Shown here: piece by piece, positions 28,888 through 37,468 of the stretch
Numbering within the stretch: position 1 is the first letter of the stretch
Layout of the letters: every line of letters begins with the position of its first letter
NCBI RefSeq assembly: GCF_001913705.1
Contig: NZ_MKQD01000007.1
Coordinates: forward strand, 1 to 40,138
Length of the DNA: 40,138 nucleotides
Source: Thalassotalea sp. PP2-459
GTDB lineage: Bacteria > Pseudomonadota > Gammaproteobacteria > Enterobacterales > Alteromonadaceae
Reading direction: 5' to 3'
Made by a program: the position numbers and the translations under genes
The notes under the pieces: model-generated
What the model was told of the DNA's origin: nothing
Database searches by the model: none
The model's input: the letters and a program-made list of their open reading frames with translations, nothing else

Positions 28888-29829
28888 ATGAAAACGTTAT
28901 TTTTACTGGTAGGCATATTTAGCGCTATTGTTACCTTACCTGTATTTTCAAAGAATCTAATAGATGAAACCATGTCTGGTGAAGGTGTTAGTAAAGTGTA
29001 TGTTGAAAATATGCGTGGTGAAGTTGCGATAAAGGGTTGGGATAAAAATCAAGTGGTGGTAAAGGGTAAGCTTGATGAACACGCCAAAGCATTCGACTTT
29101 GATAAAAACGGTAGTGTTATTGATATAAAAGTGCGCATGAAAAATCATCATAACTCCCGAAATAATGACGGTTCTGATTTGGTTATTATGGTACCTAAAC
29201 GTATGCGAGTAGAGTTTTCCGGAGTGTCTTCTGATTTTAGCTTAGAAAGTATTACGAAAGGCATCGAAGGAAAAACAGTGAGTGGAGATATCGATATTCG
29301 CGATATTGACCATCAAGTAGAAATTTCAACAGTAAGCGGCGATATTAAAAGTATTAACGCCAAAGGCAAAGTCACCATGACCACTGTCAGTGGTCAAATA
29401 TCAGATAAAGCCTCAAGTGGTCGCTTGCAGCTACGAGCAGTAAGTGGCGAAATTGATACGCAATCAAGTGCGACAGAAGTTGATTTAGGTGTTGTATCAG
29501 GAGATTTAACATTTAATTTGGCAACGGTGGATGAATTAGAGCTATCGTCAGTAAGTGGTGAAATCGAAGGTGAACTAGCGCTAGCAGATAATGGCCGAGT
29601 GAAAATGTCTTCAGTGAGTGGTGACATTGCCCTTAAATTCATTGATGCTGTTAATGCTACTTTTCGATTGAAAACGCATGCAGGCGGTGATTTACTTAAC
29701 CATATTACCAGTGACAAAGCCGTTGAAAGTAAGTACTCACCACGTGCTAAGCTTAATTTTGAAGTGGGGAACGGTAGTGCAACGGTAAAAGCAACAACTG
29801 TTAGTGGTACTATTCGCTTATTAAAATAA
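28888..29829 (+). CDS. DUF4097 beta-strand repeat protein, exported
   Basis: A 313-residue protein with a signal peptide (cleavage about 21). The mature part is a run of short beta repeats built on VSG[D/E/Q]I. VSG triplets lie at about residues 131, 149, 167, 185, 203, 222 and 243, so the period is 18 for the first five. A final TVSGTIRLL closes the protein. This is the DUF4097 fold, a beta-solenoid-like structure of unknown function. It is the last gene of the sigma/anti-sigma operon (10 bases after the previous gene), so it is probably a target or partner of that envelope response. Confidence 0.85.
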   Translation: MKTLFLLVGIFSAIVTLPVFSKNLIDETMSGEGVSKVYVENMRGEVAIKGWDKNQVVVKGKLDEHAKAFDFDKNGSVIDIKVRMKNHHNSRNNDGSDLVIMVPKRMRVEFSGVSSDFSLESITKGIEGKTVSGDIDIRDIDHQVEISTVSGDIKSINAKGKVTMTTVSGQISDKASSGRLQLRAVSGEIDTQSSATEVDLGVVSGDLTFNLATVDELELSSVSGEIEGELALADNGRVKMSSVSGDIALKFIDAVNATFRLKTHAGGDLLNHITSDKAVESKYSPRAKLNFEVGNGSATVKATTVSGTIRLLK

Positions 29830-29984
29830 GTTTACCTTGAGCGGCTCATTAGCAGTCGCTCATAATCTTCTTCGCTTATTCTTTACTTAAAACGTTCTTC
29901 TAAGCCATAATACTCGCCTTAGCTTTCAGTGAATTAAACGTTAGCAATGATCACTGATTCCGATAAATCAACACAGGTGTATGA

Positions 29985-31400
29985 ATGGCAGATCGCAAGC
30001 CAGCAAATTTTTCCAAAAACAATAAGAAGCATGACCAACTTGTCGACGAGTTAAAGGTGCCACCACATTCGCTTGAAGCCGAACAGTCTGTATTAGGCGG
30101 CTTATTGCTTGATAACGAAGCGTGGGATCGTGTTTCTGAACGTGTTGTTGCTGAAGATTTTTATAGCCGCTCTCACCGCATTGCGTTTGAAACAATTGGT
30201 TCATTGATTGAGCTTGGCGACCCTGTTGATTTGATCACGCTATCAGAAGCGTTAGAAAATGATCAAAAGCTTGATGATGCCGGTGGTTTTGTTTACCTCG
30301 CTGAAATGATGAAAAACACGCCAAGTGCAGCCAACATAACAGCCTATGCAGCCATTGTTCGAGAACGTGCAGTAACGCGTGAAATGATCGCAGTGGCTAA
30401 TGAAATCGCTGAAGCCGGTTTTGATTCTCAAGGGCGCAGCAGTGCTGAACTGCTAGATTTAGCTGAAACGCGCGTGTTTCAGATTGCCGAAAAAAGGGCG
30501 AATAAATCTGAAGGCCCAGAAAACATTAATAACGTGCTAGAAAAAACTGTTGACCGTATAGAAAAACTTTATCAACAACCGCACGATGGGGTAACAGGTG
30601 TAACCACAGGCTTTTCTGATCTAGATAAAATGACCGCAGGTCTACAGCCTTCTGATCTTATAATTGTTGCTGCTCGTCCTTCAATGGGTAAAACAACTTT
30701 TGCAATGAACTTGTGTGAAACGGCGGCGATGACTTCAGATAAACCCTGTTTGATCTTTTCTCTCGAGATGCCTTCAGAACAAATCATGATGAGGATGTTG
30801 GCGTCATTAGGCCGAATAGACCAAACCAAAATACGAACTGGACAATTAAATGACGAAGATTGGGCACGTTTGTCTTCAACTATGGGGTTGTTACTTGAAA
30901 AAGGTAAAATGTTTATTGATGACTCTGCAGGTTTAACGCCGACAGAAGTTCGCTCTCGGGCGAGGCGTGTTGCGCGAGATCATGGTGGCTTAAGTATGAT
31001 CATGGTTGATTACCTTCAACTTATGCGGGCACCACAGTTCTCTGATAACCGTACCTTAGAAATCGCTGAAATTTCTCGCTCGCTTAAAGCCTTAGCAAAA
31101 GAATTAGAGATCCCCGTCGTTGCATTATCACAGCTAAACCGTAGTCTAGAGCAACGCTCAGACAAACGTCCTGTTAACTCAGATTTACGTGAGTCAGGCT
31201 CAATTGAGCAAGATGCCGATTTAATTATGTTTATTTATCGTGATGAGGTATATCACGATGACTCTGAATTTAAAGGTATGGCCGAAATTATCATTGGTAA
31301 GCAACGTAATGGCCCAATTGGCCGAGTACCGTTAACCTTCCAAGGGCAATTTTCTCGCTTTGATAATTATGCTGGCCCTCATGTATTAGAAGAAGATTAA
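29985..31400 (+). CDS. dnaB: Replicative DNA helicase DnaB
   Basis: A 471-residue hexameric replicative helicase. The N-terminal collar domain is at about 25-130 (KVPPHSLEAEQSVLGGLL). The RecA-like domain contains Walker A ARPSMGKTTFA, Walker B (IMVDYLQLM), RSLKALAKELEIPVVALSQLNR and the end LTFQGQFSRF. No intein is present. ATG 29985 gives the expected length. alr follows after 7 bases, the arrangement seen in E. coli. Confidence 0.97.
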   Translation: MADRKPANFSKNNKKHDQLVDELKVPPHSLEAEQSVLGGLLLDNEAWDRVSERVVAEDFYSRSHRIAFETIGSLIELGDPVDLITLSEALENDQKLDDAGGFVYLAEMMKNTPSAANITAYAAIVRERAVTREMIAVANEIAEAGFDSQGRSSAELLDLAETRVFQIAEKRANKSEGPENINNVLEKTVDRIEKLYQQPHDGVTGVTTGFSDLDKMTAGLQPSDLIIVAARPSMGKTTFAMNLCETAAMTSDKPCLIFSLEMPSEQIMMRMLASLGRIDQTKIRTGQLNDEDWARLSSTMGLLLEKGKMFIDDSAGLTPTEVRSRARRVARDHGGLSMIMVDYLQLMRAPQFSDNRTLEIAEISRSLKALAKELEIPVVALSQLNRSLEQRSDKRPVNSDLRESGSIEQDADLIMFIYRDEVYHDDSEFKGMAEIIIGKQRNGPIGRVPLTFQGQFSRFDNYAGPHVLEED

Positions 31401-31407
31401 TTTAGCG

Positions 31408-32490
31408 ATGAGTATTCGAAGCGCGACTGCATTAATTGACCTTGCCGCGTTACAACAAAACTATGCAGCGATAAAAGCGCAAGCACCTAACAGCAAAATT
31501 CTCGCTGTGCTGAAAGCAAACGCTTATGGCCATGGGTTAGAGCGTATTGCAAAGGCGTTACCGCAGGCCGACGCTTTTGGGGTGGCACGAATCGAAGAAG
31601 CATTAGCACTAAGAACAGATGGTATAGTCAAACCCATAGTGTTGCTTGAAGGTTTTTTTACCGCGCAAGATTTACCGATTTTAGCCGTTAACAATTTACA
31701 AACGATTGTACATAATGAACAACAACTAACGGCTATTTTAAACGCTGATTTAGATAAGCCGTTAAAAGTATGGTTAAAAGTTGATACGGGGATGCATCGT
31801 TTAGGCGTAAATCCTGAGCAATTTGAAGATTTCTATCAACAATTAACCGCGAGTGACAATGTACAAAATGATATTGTTGTGATGAGCCACTTAGGCTGTG
31901 CTGATGATACTCAAGATACTGCCACCACCGAGCAACTTGCTCGCTTTAATCAGTTAACCGCCTCTTTTGGTAATGAAAAAAGCTTGGCCAATTCCGCGGG
32001 CATTTGGGCATGGCCGGAATGCCATTTTCAATGGGTTCGCCCTGGGTTAATGTTGTATGGTGTTTCCCCAATGATCCATGATACCAATAATAATGCTCAT
32101 GACATTGTGCCGGTAATGACCTTGCAAGCAAGCTTAATTGCCATTAGAGACATTAAGGCTGGGGAAGGCGTTGGCTATGGTGCTAATTGGCGTAGTGATA
32201 AAGATACCACTATTGGTGTTATTGCCATTGGTTACGGTGACGGTTATCCACGTCATGCTGCTAATGGTACACCAGTGTTAATAAATGGTCGCCGTGTCCC
32301 CTTAGTTGGTCGCGTATCAATGGATATGATAACCGTGGATTTAGGCCAAACATCAACGGATAACCTTGGTGATGTTGCAACACTTTGGGGCGAGTCATTG
32401 AGTGTTGCAGAGGTTGCCGCGCATGCAACCACTATTCCCTACGAATTATTATGTAATATTAGTAAGCGCGTAAATTCACGCCTTAAATAG
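31408..32490 (+). CDS. alr: Alanine racemase
   Basis: A 360-residue PLP enzyme that interconverts L- and D-alanine for peptidoglycan synthesis. The PLP Lys is K36 in VLKANAYGHG. The second catalytic Tyr lies in GYGANW, and the phosphate-binding and SMDMITVDLG motifs are present. It lies in a dnaB-alr operon and is followed by a terminator that includes its stop codon region. Confidence 0.96.
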   Translation: MSIRSATALIDLAALQQNYAAIKAQAPNSKILAVLKANAYGHGLERIAKALPQADAFGVARIEEALALRTDGIVKPIVLLEGFFTAQDLPILAVNNLQTIVHNEQQLTAILNADLDKPLKVWLKVDTGMHRLGVNPEQFEDFYQQLTASDNVQNDIVVMSHLGCADDTQDTATTEQLARFNQLTASFGNEKSLANSAGIWAWPECHFQWVRPGLMLYGVSPMIHDTNNNAHDIVPVMTLQASLIAIRDIKAGEGVGYGANWRSDKDTTIGVIAIGYGDGYPRHAANGTPVLINGRRVPLVGRVSMDMITVDLGQTSTDNLGDVATLWGESLSVAEVAAHATTIPYELLCNISKRVNSRLK

Positions 32491-32502
32491 CGTGAAATTT
32501 TT
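32475..32502 (+). terminator. alr terminator overlapping the stop codon
   Basis: The arms TTCACGC (32475-32481) and GCGTGAA (32490-32496) are followed by ATTTTT. The left arm is inside the last alr codons. Confidence 0.7.
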
Positions 32503-32507
32503 AACAA

Positions 32508-32888
32508 TTACCTAGCAAATAAACAGTTAGCGAGTGTTTTTTGAATAGCGACAATGTCGTCACCTTTTCTTAGTTCTCTAGTGATTGGCGTATCGTGACC
32601 AGAAATATAAATTTTTAAATCTGAGTCGAGATCAAAGTGGCCGGCACTTTCAATTTTAAAGTGAGTAATGGCTTTATATGGCACAGAGTGATATTCAACT
32701 TTACTACCTGTTAGACCTTGTTTATCAATTAAAATTAATCGATCACTGGTGAAAATAAATTTATCACGAATTAATTTAAATCCAAGTTCAATCGTTTCAT
32801 TGTTTGCTAAAATAGGTGAGAGTTCTTCGGCTAGCTCATTTACATCAACCTGTGATGCATTGCCCATTAATCCTGATAAAAAACCCAT
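32508..32888 (-). CDS. Bacterial PH-domain protein (126 aa)
   Basis: A single bacterial pleckstrin-homology-like domain, recognisable from DKFIFTSDRLILIDKQG followed by VEYHSVPYKAITHFKIESAG and DLKIYISG. Such small cytoplasmic proteins are common and mostly of unknown role. A glycine-rich N-terminus (MGFLSGLMGNA) is typical of this family. It stands alone on the minus strand, convergent with alr. Confidence 0.8.
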   Translation of the reverse strand: MGFLSGLMGNASQVDVNELAEELSPILANNETIELGFKLIRDKFIFTSDRLILIDKQGLTGSKVEYHSVPYKAITHFKIESAGHFDLDSDLKIYISGHDTPITRELRKGDDIVAIQKTLANCLFAR

Positions 32889-32935
32889 AAAATTTCCTTG
32901 TTATTGATGATTTGTCATTAATACCATAAAACAAA

Positions 32936-33355
32936 TTATTGTCCTTGAATAGTGGCGATGATGGTTCTTGCTTCTGCGAAATTGCGGTGCTCACCAAGAT
33001 AAACTCCTTGCCAAATACCTAGGTTTAACCGTCCATTGGTAATAGGAATAGATACGCTACTACCTAATGTACTCGCTTTTATATGAGCTGGCATATCGTC
33101 GGCACCTTCGTAAGTGTGTTGATAATATGGCGCATTTTCGGGGACAAAGGTATTAAAGTGGCGTTCTAAATCTGATCTTACTGTTGTATCGGCGTTTTCA
33201 TTAATGGTTAATGAAGCGGAAGTATGTTGAATGAAAAGGTGTAACAAACCACATTCAATGGCTGATATGTGCGGTAGATGGTTAATTATCTCATCGGTGA
33301 TCAAATGAAACCCTCGTGATTTTGCGGGTAGCTGAAATGTTTTTTGTTGCCACAT
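32936..33355 (-). CDS. yjbQ: YjbQ family protein (UPF0047)
   Basis: A 139-residue protein of the YjbQ family, trimeric and described as having weak thiamine phosphate synthase activity in E. coli; its physiological role is unclear. The signatures are [34 protein letters not shown] and [13 protein letters not shown]. The His of QHTSAS and the Asp/His of DDMPAH form the conserved metal-like site. In E. coli yjbQ is also in the dnaB/dusA chromosomal region. Confidence 0.92.
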   Translation of the reverse strand: MWQQKTFQLPAKSRGFHLITDEIINHLPHISAIECGLLHLFIQHTSASLTINENADTTVRSDLERHFNTFVPENAPYYQHTYEGADDMPAHIKASTLGSSVSIPITNGRLNLGIWQGVYLGEHRNFAEARTIIATIQGQ

Positions 33356-33560
33356 AATATTGATTACTTAAGTTCCTTAAAAGATTAACACGCCCTAATT
33401 GGATAATACTGCAATATCTAAATGAGCCATTGTGTAGCTATGTTAAAAACGACTGATCACTATATCAAAAGGCTATTATCGATTCATTCCCGCGAACAAA
33501 CAGTCTTGGTATACTTCGATCAGACTGGCGACAAGGAACCATTGATGATGGGCAATACCA

Positions 33561-33588
33561 AAAAAGTTAATCGTACGATTAACTTTTT
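33561..33588. terminator. Terminator of cheX
   Basis: Perfect palindrome: aaaaagttaatcgt and acgattaacttttt. It lies 36 bases beyond the cheX stop on the minus strand and also carries a T tract on the plus strand. Confidence 0.8.
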
Positions 33589-33623
33589 TATGGGGGTACA
33601 ATAAAGCTTAGTAAGAGGGCTTA

Positions 33624-34088
33624 TTATTTATCGAAACTGAATTCGATATACGCTTTGCCCTCTGGCGCGCTCAGCGAAATAATAACAATAGGGCCGTCTG
33701 CTTTATGGTTAATTGTATGGTTATTGCCAGACACAACCATAGGAGTTGCCATATCAAATTCGAAGCCTTTTTCGCTTAGCATTCTTTTGGCGCCACCTGT
33801 TACCATATTGGTAATTTCACCTACCAAGTCGGTAATTTCTTCATTGACCTCATCAGGTGCTTCGCCAACCATATTTTTCATGGTTGCTAATGCTAATGGA
33901 GCATCAAATGTAATGGATAATGAGCCCTTTGTTTGCTCACTCACCATACCAATTAGACCTGATACGTCGCCCATGGCTACTTCATTTTTCTTAAGCTTAG
34001 GCTTTTCTGGGGTCAATTCCATCTGAGCCATTGTTGACATTACATTTAGCATTGACGATAAAAATGGGTTAATAAACTCTACATTCAT
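33624..34088 (-). CDS. cheX: CheX-like chemotaxis protein
   Basis: A 154-residue protein beginning MNVEFINPFLSSMLNVMSTM, the usual start of gammaproteobacterial CheX-like proteins. The central helix with EITDLVGEITNMVTGGAK (E and N of the CheX/CheC ExxN phosphatase motif appear in VGEITNMV) supports CheY-phosphate phosphatase function. An in-frame GTG 15 codons upstream (34133) lengthens the frame, but the ATG gives the family-like N-terminus. It stands alone, away from other chemotaxis genes. Confidence 0.8.
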   Translation of the reverse strand: MNVEFINPFLSSMLNVMSTMAQMELTPEKPKLKKNEVAMGDVSGLIGMVSEQTKGSLSITFDAPLALATMKNMVGEAPDEVNEEITDLVGEITNMVTGGAKRMLSEKGFEFDMATPMVVSGNNHTINHKADGPIVIISLSAPEGKAYIEFSFDK

Positions 34089-34339
34089 GAAGGTACTCAA
34101 AGCCTTATCAGTTCTAGTATTCTGATTTTGCACATATAATTAGTAAATGTAAATCGAGAATACCAATTGTTATTCTAAGATACTAGCAACTTTATGCTCT
34201 TTGGCAAAAGTTATGTAAACATTTACTTCAGATTCTTGAAAATTCACATTAATTACCTAGTTGCCTGTAAGTATCGACGAGTATTGCTAATTTTACCAAT
34301 AATAGTATGAAAATTTTATCATTTATCTGTGAGTAACTA

Positions 34340-34774
34340 TTATTGGCAATCCATGCAAGCACCGTGTGCTTCTACAATTTGATGATGAACCGTGAAGCCT
34401 TTTTGCCCAGCCATTTCTTTTAATGCCATATCAAAATCATTAGATTGAATTTCTTCAACTAAACCACATTTATCGCATATTAATAATTGTACAGGGTGGT
34501 TACAGTCACCAAAGTGATGACATAAAACGAATGCATTAATAGATTCAATTTTATGCACAAACCCTTGCTGGCTGAGAAAGTCTAATGCACGATAAATCGT
34601 TGCAGGCTTTGCGGCTGGGTCGGTTTCTTTAAGTTCATCAAGTAAATCATAAGCACCTACAGCTTTATTTCTATCTGCTAATAATTTAAATACTTGCTCT
34701 CTCGTTGGAGTAAACCTAACTTCTCTTTTTACACAATAGGCTTTTGCTTGCTCTAACAATTTTTCAATATTCAT
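34340..34774 (-). CDS. zur: Fur-family zinc uptake regulator Zur
   Basis: A 144-residue Fur-family repressor with a winged-helix domain (about 20-85; FTPTREQVFKLL, KPATIYRALDFL). The dimerisation domain carries CHHFGDCNHPVQLLICDKCG, including the structural CxxC, and ends in CMDC. That C-terminal Cys pair and the HHFGDCNH segment favour Zur over Fur. zur lies next to dusA in E. coli, as here. A Zur box upstream was not evident to me. Confidence 0.88.
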   Translation of the reverse strand: MNIEKLLEQAKAYCVKREVRFTPTREQVFKLLADRNKAVGAYDLLDELKETDPAAKPATIYRALDFLSQQGFVHKIESINAFVLCHHFGDCNHPVQLLICDKCGLVEEIQSNDFDMALKEMAGQKGFTVHHQIVEAHGACMDCQ

Positions 34775-34914
34775 TACATTATCGATATTTTCACTGTTTT
34801 AAATGAGTCTACCATAGAGAAAAAAGGTTACCCAGCGTTTCAATGAAAACTCTTTAAATGATTGTTAATACATAGTGATTATTTTGCTTTTCTGTAATAA
34901 GAGCCGATGTACTT

Positions 34915-34943
34915 TTGTTTAACGCATATAAAAAACGTATAAT
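34915..34943 (+). promoter_or_regulatory. Candidate original dusA promoter
   Basis: TTGTTT (34915-34920), 17 bases, TATAAT (34938-34943), about 70 bases before the disrupted dusA start at 35012. It now drives only the 5' fragment unless transcription crosses the insert. Confidence 0.6.
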
Positions 34944-35011
34944 TACTGCTGAAGTAGCCCGATATCTTAAGAGGCTGACGTAATACTTTTATAGGCTTTT
35001 AATTTAACGTT

Positions 35012-35065
35012 ATGATTTCTCATAAACTATCTATTGCACCCATGCTCGATTGGACTGCTTTCTAG
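35012..35065 (+). pseudogene. dusA: Severed 5' end of dusA
   Basis: The frame from ATG 35012 reads MISHKLSIAPMLDWT, then two foreign codons and a stop at 35063-35065. LSIAPMLDWT equals the [10 protein letters not shown] of the intact dusA downstream, so this is the original N-terminal coding end, cut off by an insertion between it and the rest of the gene. It is not functional alone. Confidence 0.85.
35034..35055 (+). repeat. attL-like direct repeat (dusA segment)
   Basis: 22 bases (TTGCACCCATGCTCG... to TTGGAC) identical to 36309-36330. They encode APMLDW of DusA. Sequences on either side differ between the two copies, so the identity ends sharply. Confidence 0.9.
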
Positions 35066-35103
35066 GTTTATCAGGGACTGCGAGCTAGTTTGGGGTTCCT
35101 GTA

Positions 35104-35131
35104 GGGTGACCAATTGATATTGAGGGTGACC
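35104..35131 (+). repeat. GGGTGACC pair, left end of element
   Basis: Two copies of GGGTGACC at 35104-35111 and 35124-35131, 20 bases apart. The same word occurs twice near the right end. They could be recombinase or excisionase binding sites; that is inference. Confidence 0.6.
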
Positions 35132-35184
35132 GAATTCAGGAGGCTAGATTGTTCGTTTGTGTTATTGGTAATATGGTTTTTAAC

Positions 35185-35940
35185 TTAACGTGTAAACTTT
35201 CTAAAATTAGTAATTTCTAAATCAATTTTACTTAGCATTGAATGATCATTAAACCTATCTCCAGTGATAATTTTTGTGGGTTTTAAGTAATCTGGCATCG
35301 TAATAGGTTTACCACTTTCACCTTCTTTAAAGGGGAATAACTCAACTAAACGAAATTCTTTTTCATATTGCCAGTGTGACGTTTTTGCAGTAACTATTCT
35401 TGTTATTGTTTCTTCAGGGCACAACGCGATCTCTCGTGCAGAAATAATAGGGAGAGTAGTTGAATAGACTACGGGTAAAATTTTAGTGTTAGGAAGTTCA
35501 TTATATTCATATTCGACACAAAAACCTTCATGATTTTCAGCGTAGTGAGCCCATAATAAAGGGTCGTTAACTTCTCCAGAGAAAAAACAACAAATACCAA
35601 CTGAGTTAAGAATATTGTGTCTGATGTTTGCAACTGATAATTCACGTTCTAAGTTTTGTATTGCATCAGCATTAATGCAGTTTTCAATATAGATTTTTAT
35701 TTCTTGAATAATTTCTTTCGAAAATACCGCATTTTTATAGTCAAAATTTTCAGGATAAACAGTATTAATAGTAGATATTAATGTCTGTAAATATATATCC
35801 GAAAGAGGAGGCATATAAAGAGCCTGAATTTTACAGTCATTTAAATCATTAAACATTTTTGGGGAGGAAAGCCAAAGTTGATTGTTAGCAAGCGTGTCAC
35901 AACGCTCGTCATCCAGCTTTTCAAAACGATATAGTTTCAA
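35185..35940 (-). CDS. DUF2971 protein, cargo of the dusA element
   Basis: A 251-residue DUF2971 protein: KLYRF start, LWLSSPKMFNDLND near residue 22, the LLWAHYAENHEGFCVEYEY motif in the middle, and the WQYEKEFRLVE motif near the end. The biochemical role of the domain is not established. The family is common on accessory islands. The start is TTG 35940 with no good ribosome-binding site, and the gene is AT-rich. It is the sole gene inside the element, facing away from the functional dusA. Confidence 0.75.
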   Translation of the reverse strand: MKLYRFEKLDDERCDTLANNQLWLSSPKMFNDLNDCKIQALYMPPLSDIYLQTLISTINTVYPENFDYKNAVFSKEIIQEIKIYIENCINADAIQNLERELSVANIRHNILNSVGICCFFSGEVNDPLLWAHYAENHEGFCVEYEYNELPNTKILPVVYSTTLPIISAREIALCPEETITRIVTAKTSHWQYEKEFRLVELFPFKEGESGKPITMPDYLKPTKIITGDRFNDHSMLSKIDLEITNFRKFTR

Positions 35941-36159
35941 TGAGTTAAATTCTTATGAAATTTTCAAAAGGTAAATACTATATTACAGAGTCTTTATTTT
36001 GAAACCAATGAATAAAATAATGTCCACATCGATTCGCGGGTTAAAGTCTATCAGTTTAAAAATAGTAGTTAAGTTATTATCCATCAGTTTTTTAGAAATT
36101 ACACTTATTCTTAATGTATAATCGCCACAATATTTTAAGCTCAAAATCCTACTTTCTGA

Positions 36160-36178
36160 GGGTGACCAAAGGGTGACC
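36160..36178 (+). repeat. GGGTGACC pair, right end of element
   Basis: Two copies of GGGTGACC at 36160-36167 and 36171-36178, one helical turn apart, just before the re-started dusA coding region. They match the pair at the left end. Confidence 0.6.
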
Positions 36179-36202
36179 GCAAAGGAAACTCAAGGTAATT
36201 CT

Positions 36203-37252
36203 ATGCGATTCAGAGCAATTGAAAGCGTCAAATATATGAATAAAGAAACTATTGAACCTACCGGAAAATCTAAAACTCCCGTAAATAGGGGGCTACATGC
36301 ACTTTCCGTTGCACCCATGCTCGATTGGACCGATCGCCATTGTCGTTATTTTTATCGAACCATGTCTAAAAACGTGGTGCTGTATACGGAAATGGTGACA
36401 ACAGGCGCTATTTTATTTGGTAAAGGTGATTACTTAGGGTTTAACGAAGAAGAGCATCCTGTTGTTTTGCAGTTAGGTGGTAGTGATCCTGAAGCGATGA
36501 CTAAATGCGCGATAATCGCCGAGCAGCAAGGTTATGATGAAATAAACATTAATGTAGGGTGCCCTTCTGACCGTGTTCAAAACGGCAAGTTTGGTGCCTG
36601 TTTGATGGCTGAACCTGCTCTAGTATCTCGCTGTGTAGAGCAAATGCAAACAGCAGTAAATATTCCTGTTACCGTGAAATCGCGCATTGGTATTGATGAT
36701 CAAGATAGCTATCAGTTTTTACATCAATTTATCAGTGAGGTATCTCAAGCGGGTTGTGAACATTTTATTGTACATGCTCGTAAAGCATGGTTAAGTGGTT
36801 TAAGCCCTAAGCAAAACAGGGAAGTACCACCACTTGATTATGATCGGGTTTACCAAATTAAACGCGACTTTTCGTCGTTAAACATCTCTATTAATGGTGG
36901 GATTAAATCTTTTCAAGAAGTAAATCAACATTTAACCCATATTGATGGGGTAATGATCGGCCGAGAGGTGTACCAAAACCCTTATTTATTGTCTCAAGCG
37001 GATCAGCAAGTTTGGCATGAAAACACTGTGGTGAAAACACGAGCGCAAATTATTGAAGAAATGGCTGCGTATATTGATAATTATGTCGCCAATGGTGGTC
37101 GTGTATGGCATGTTGTTCGGCATATGCTTGGTTTATGCAACGGTTTACCAGGGGCAAAACAATATCGTCGTTACTTAAGTGAAAATGCTAACCGTGAAGG
37201 TGCAAATAGTCGTGTTCTACTTGAAGCGTTTGGTAAAGTGAAGGGTATTTAA
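36203..37252 (+). CDS. dusA: tRNA-dihydrouridine synthase A with replaced N-terminus
   Basis: This FMN enzyme reduces uridine 20/20a of tRNAs. The family features are [17 protein letters not shown], the [19 protein letters not shown] block with the Cys taken as the catalytic acid, [13 protein letters not shown] and [16 protein letters not shown]. About 35 residues before the conserved start come from the inserted element and replace the seven residues of the original N-terminus. I choose ATG 36203 (AAGG upstream). Other possible starts are GTG 36173 and ATG 36236. The extra tail is low-complexity and probably tolerated. A TATAAT at 36117-36122 may be the new promoter. Confidence 0.92.
   Translation: MRFRAIESVKYMNKETIEPTGKSKTPVNRGLHALSVAPMLDWTDRHCRYFYRTMSKNVVLYTEMVTTGAILFGKGDYLGFNEEEHPVVLQLGGSDPEAMTKCAIIAEQQGYDEININVGCPSDRVQNGKFGACLMAEPALVSRCVEQMQTAVNIPVTVKSRIGIDDQDSYQFLHQFISEVSQAGCEHFIVHARKAWLSGLSPKQNREVPPLDYDRVYQIKRDFSSLNISINGGIKSFQEVNQHLTHIDGVMIGREVYQNPYLLSQADQQVWHENTVVKTRAQIIEEMAAYIDNYVANGGRVWHVVRHMLGLCNGLPGAKQYRRYLSENANREGANSRVLLEAFGKVKGI
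36309..36330 (+). repeat. attR-like direct repeat (dusA segment)
   Basis: Second copy of the 22-base repeat, inside functional dusA. It marks the crossover point between the element-derived N-terminus and the native coding sequence. Confidence 0.9.
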
Positions 37253-37263
37253 TGACGACAAAG

Positions 37264-37299
37264 TTCCGAAATCGGGAAGTGTATTCCCGTATTCGGGAA
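37264..37299. repeat. Phased TTCCCG/CGGGAA cluster downstream of dusA
   Basis: Arms ttccg (37264), cgggaa (37273), ttcccg (37284) and cgggaa (37294) start about 10 bases apart. The second can pair with the third, or the third with the fourth, so two hairpins compete. No T tract follows. It could be a dusA 3'-end structure. It could also be an activator site about 170-200 bases upstream of the sigma-54 promoter. Confidence 0.5.
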
Positions 37300-37468
37300 A
37301 CTAATTAAGTTGTTAACTCTCAATAAAACAATAATTAGCAATTTTTTTACTAACAAATAGTGAAATTCACCAACTGGTTATGATAATTAAAAACCTGTTT
37401 CGAAAACTAATTTTTTGTAAAAATTAACTTTCTTTATAATTCAATGGTTTATGTTTTTTTTGCTGTAA

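Larger units (their letters stand above)
35034..36330. mobile_element. Minimal or decayed integrative element in dusA
   Basis: The element is bounded by 22-bp identical direct repeats taken from dusA, att-like. The inside (about 1.25 kb) carries one gene (DUF2971, minus strand), a pair of GGGTGACC motifs near each end, and a new 5' region for dusA. dusA is an established integration site for islands with dedicated tyrosine recombinases. No integrase is left, so this is either a decayed island or a small non-autonomous element. Confidence 0.8.

Noticed and set aside
28888-29829. DUF4097 gene as a tandem DNA repeat or CRISPR-like array
   Set aside because: The 18-residue period is in the protein; the underlying DNA is too diverged for a nucleotide repeat.
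33422-33604. Short plus-strand frame upstream of cheX's 3' end
   Set aside because: It contains the perfect cheX terminator palindrome and has no ribosome-binding site.
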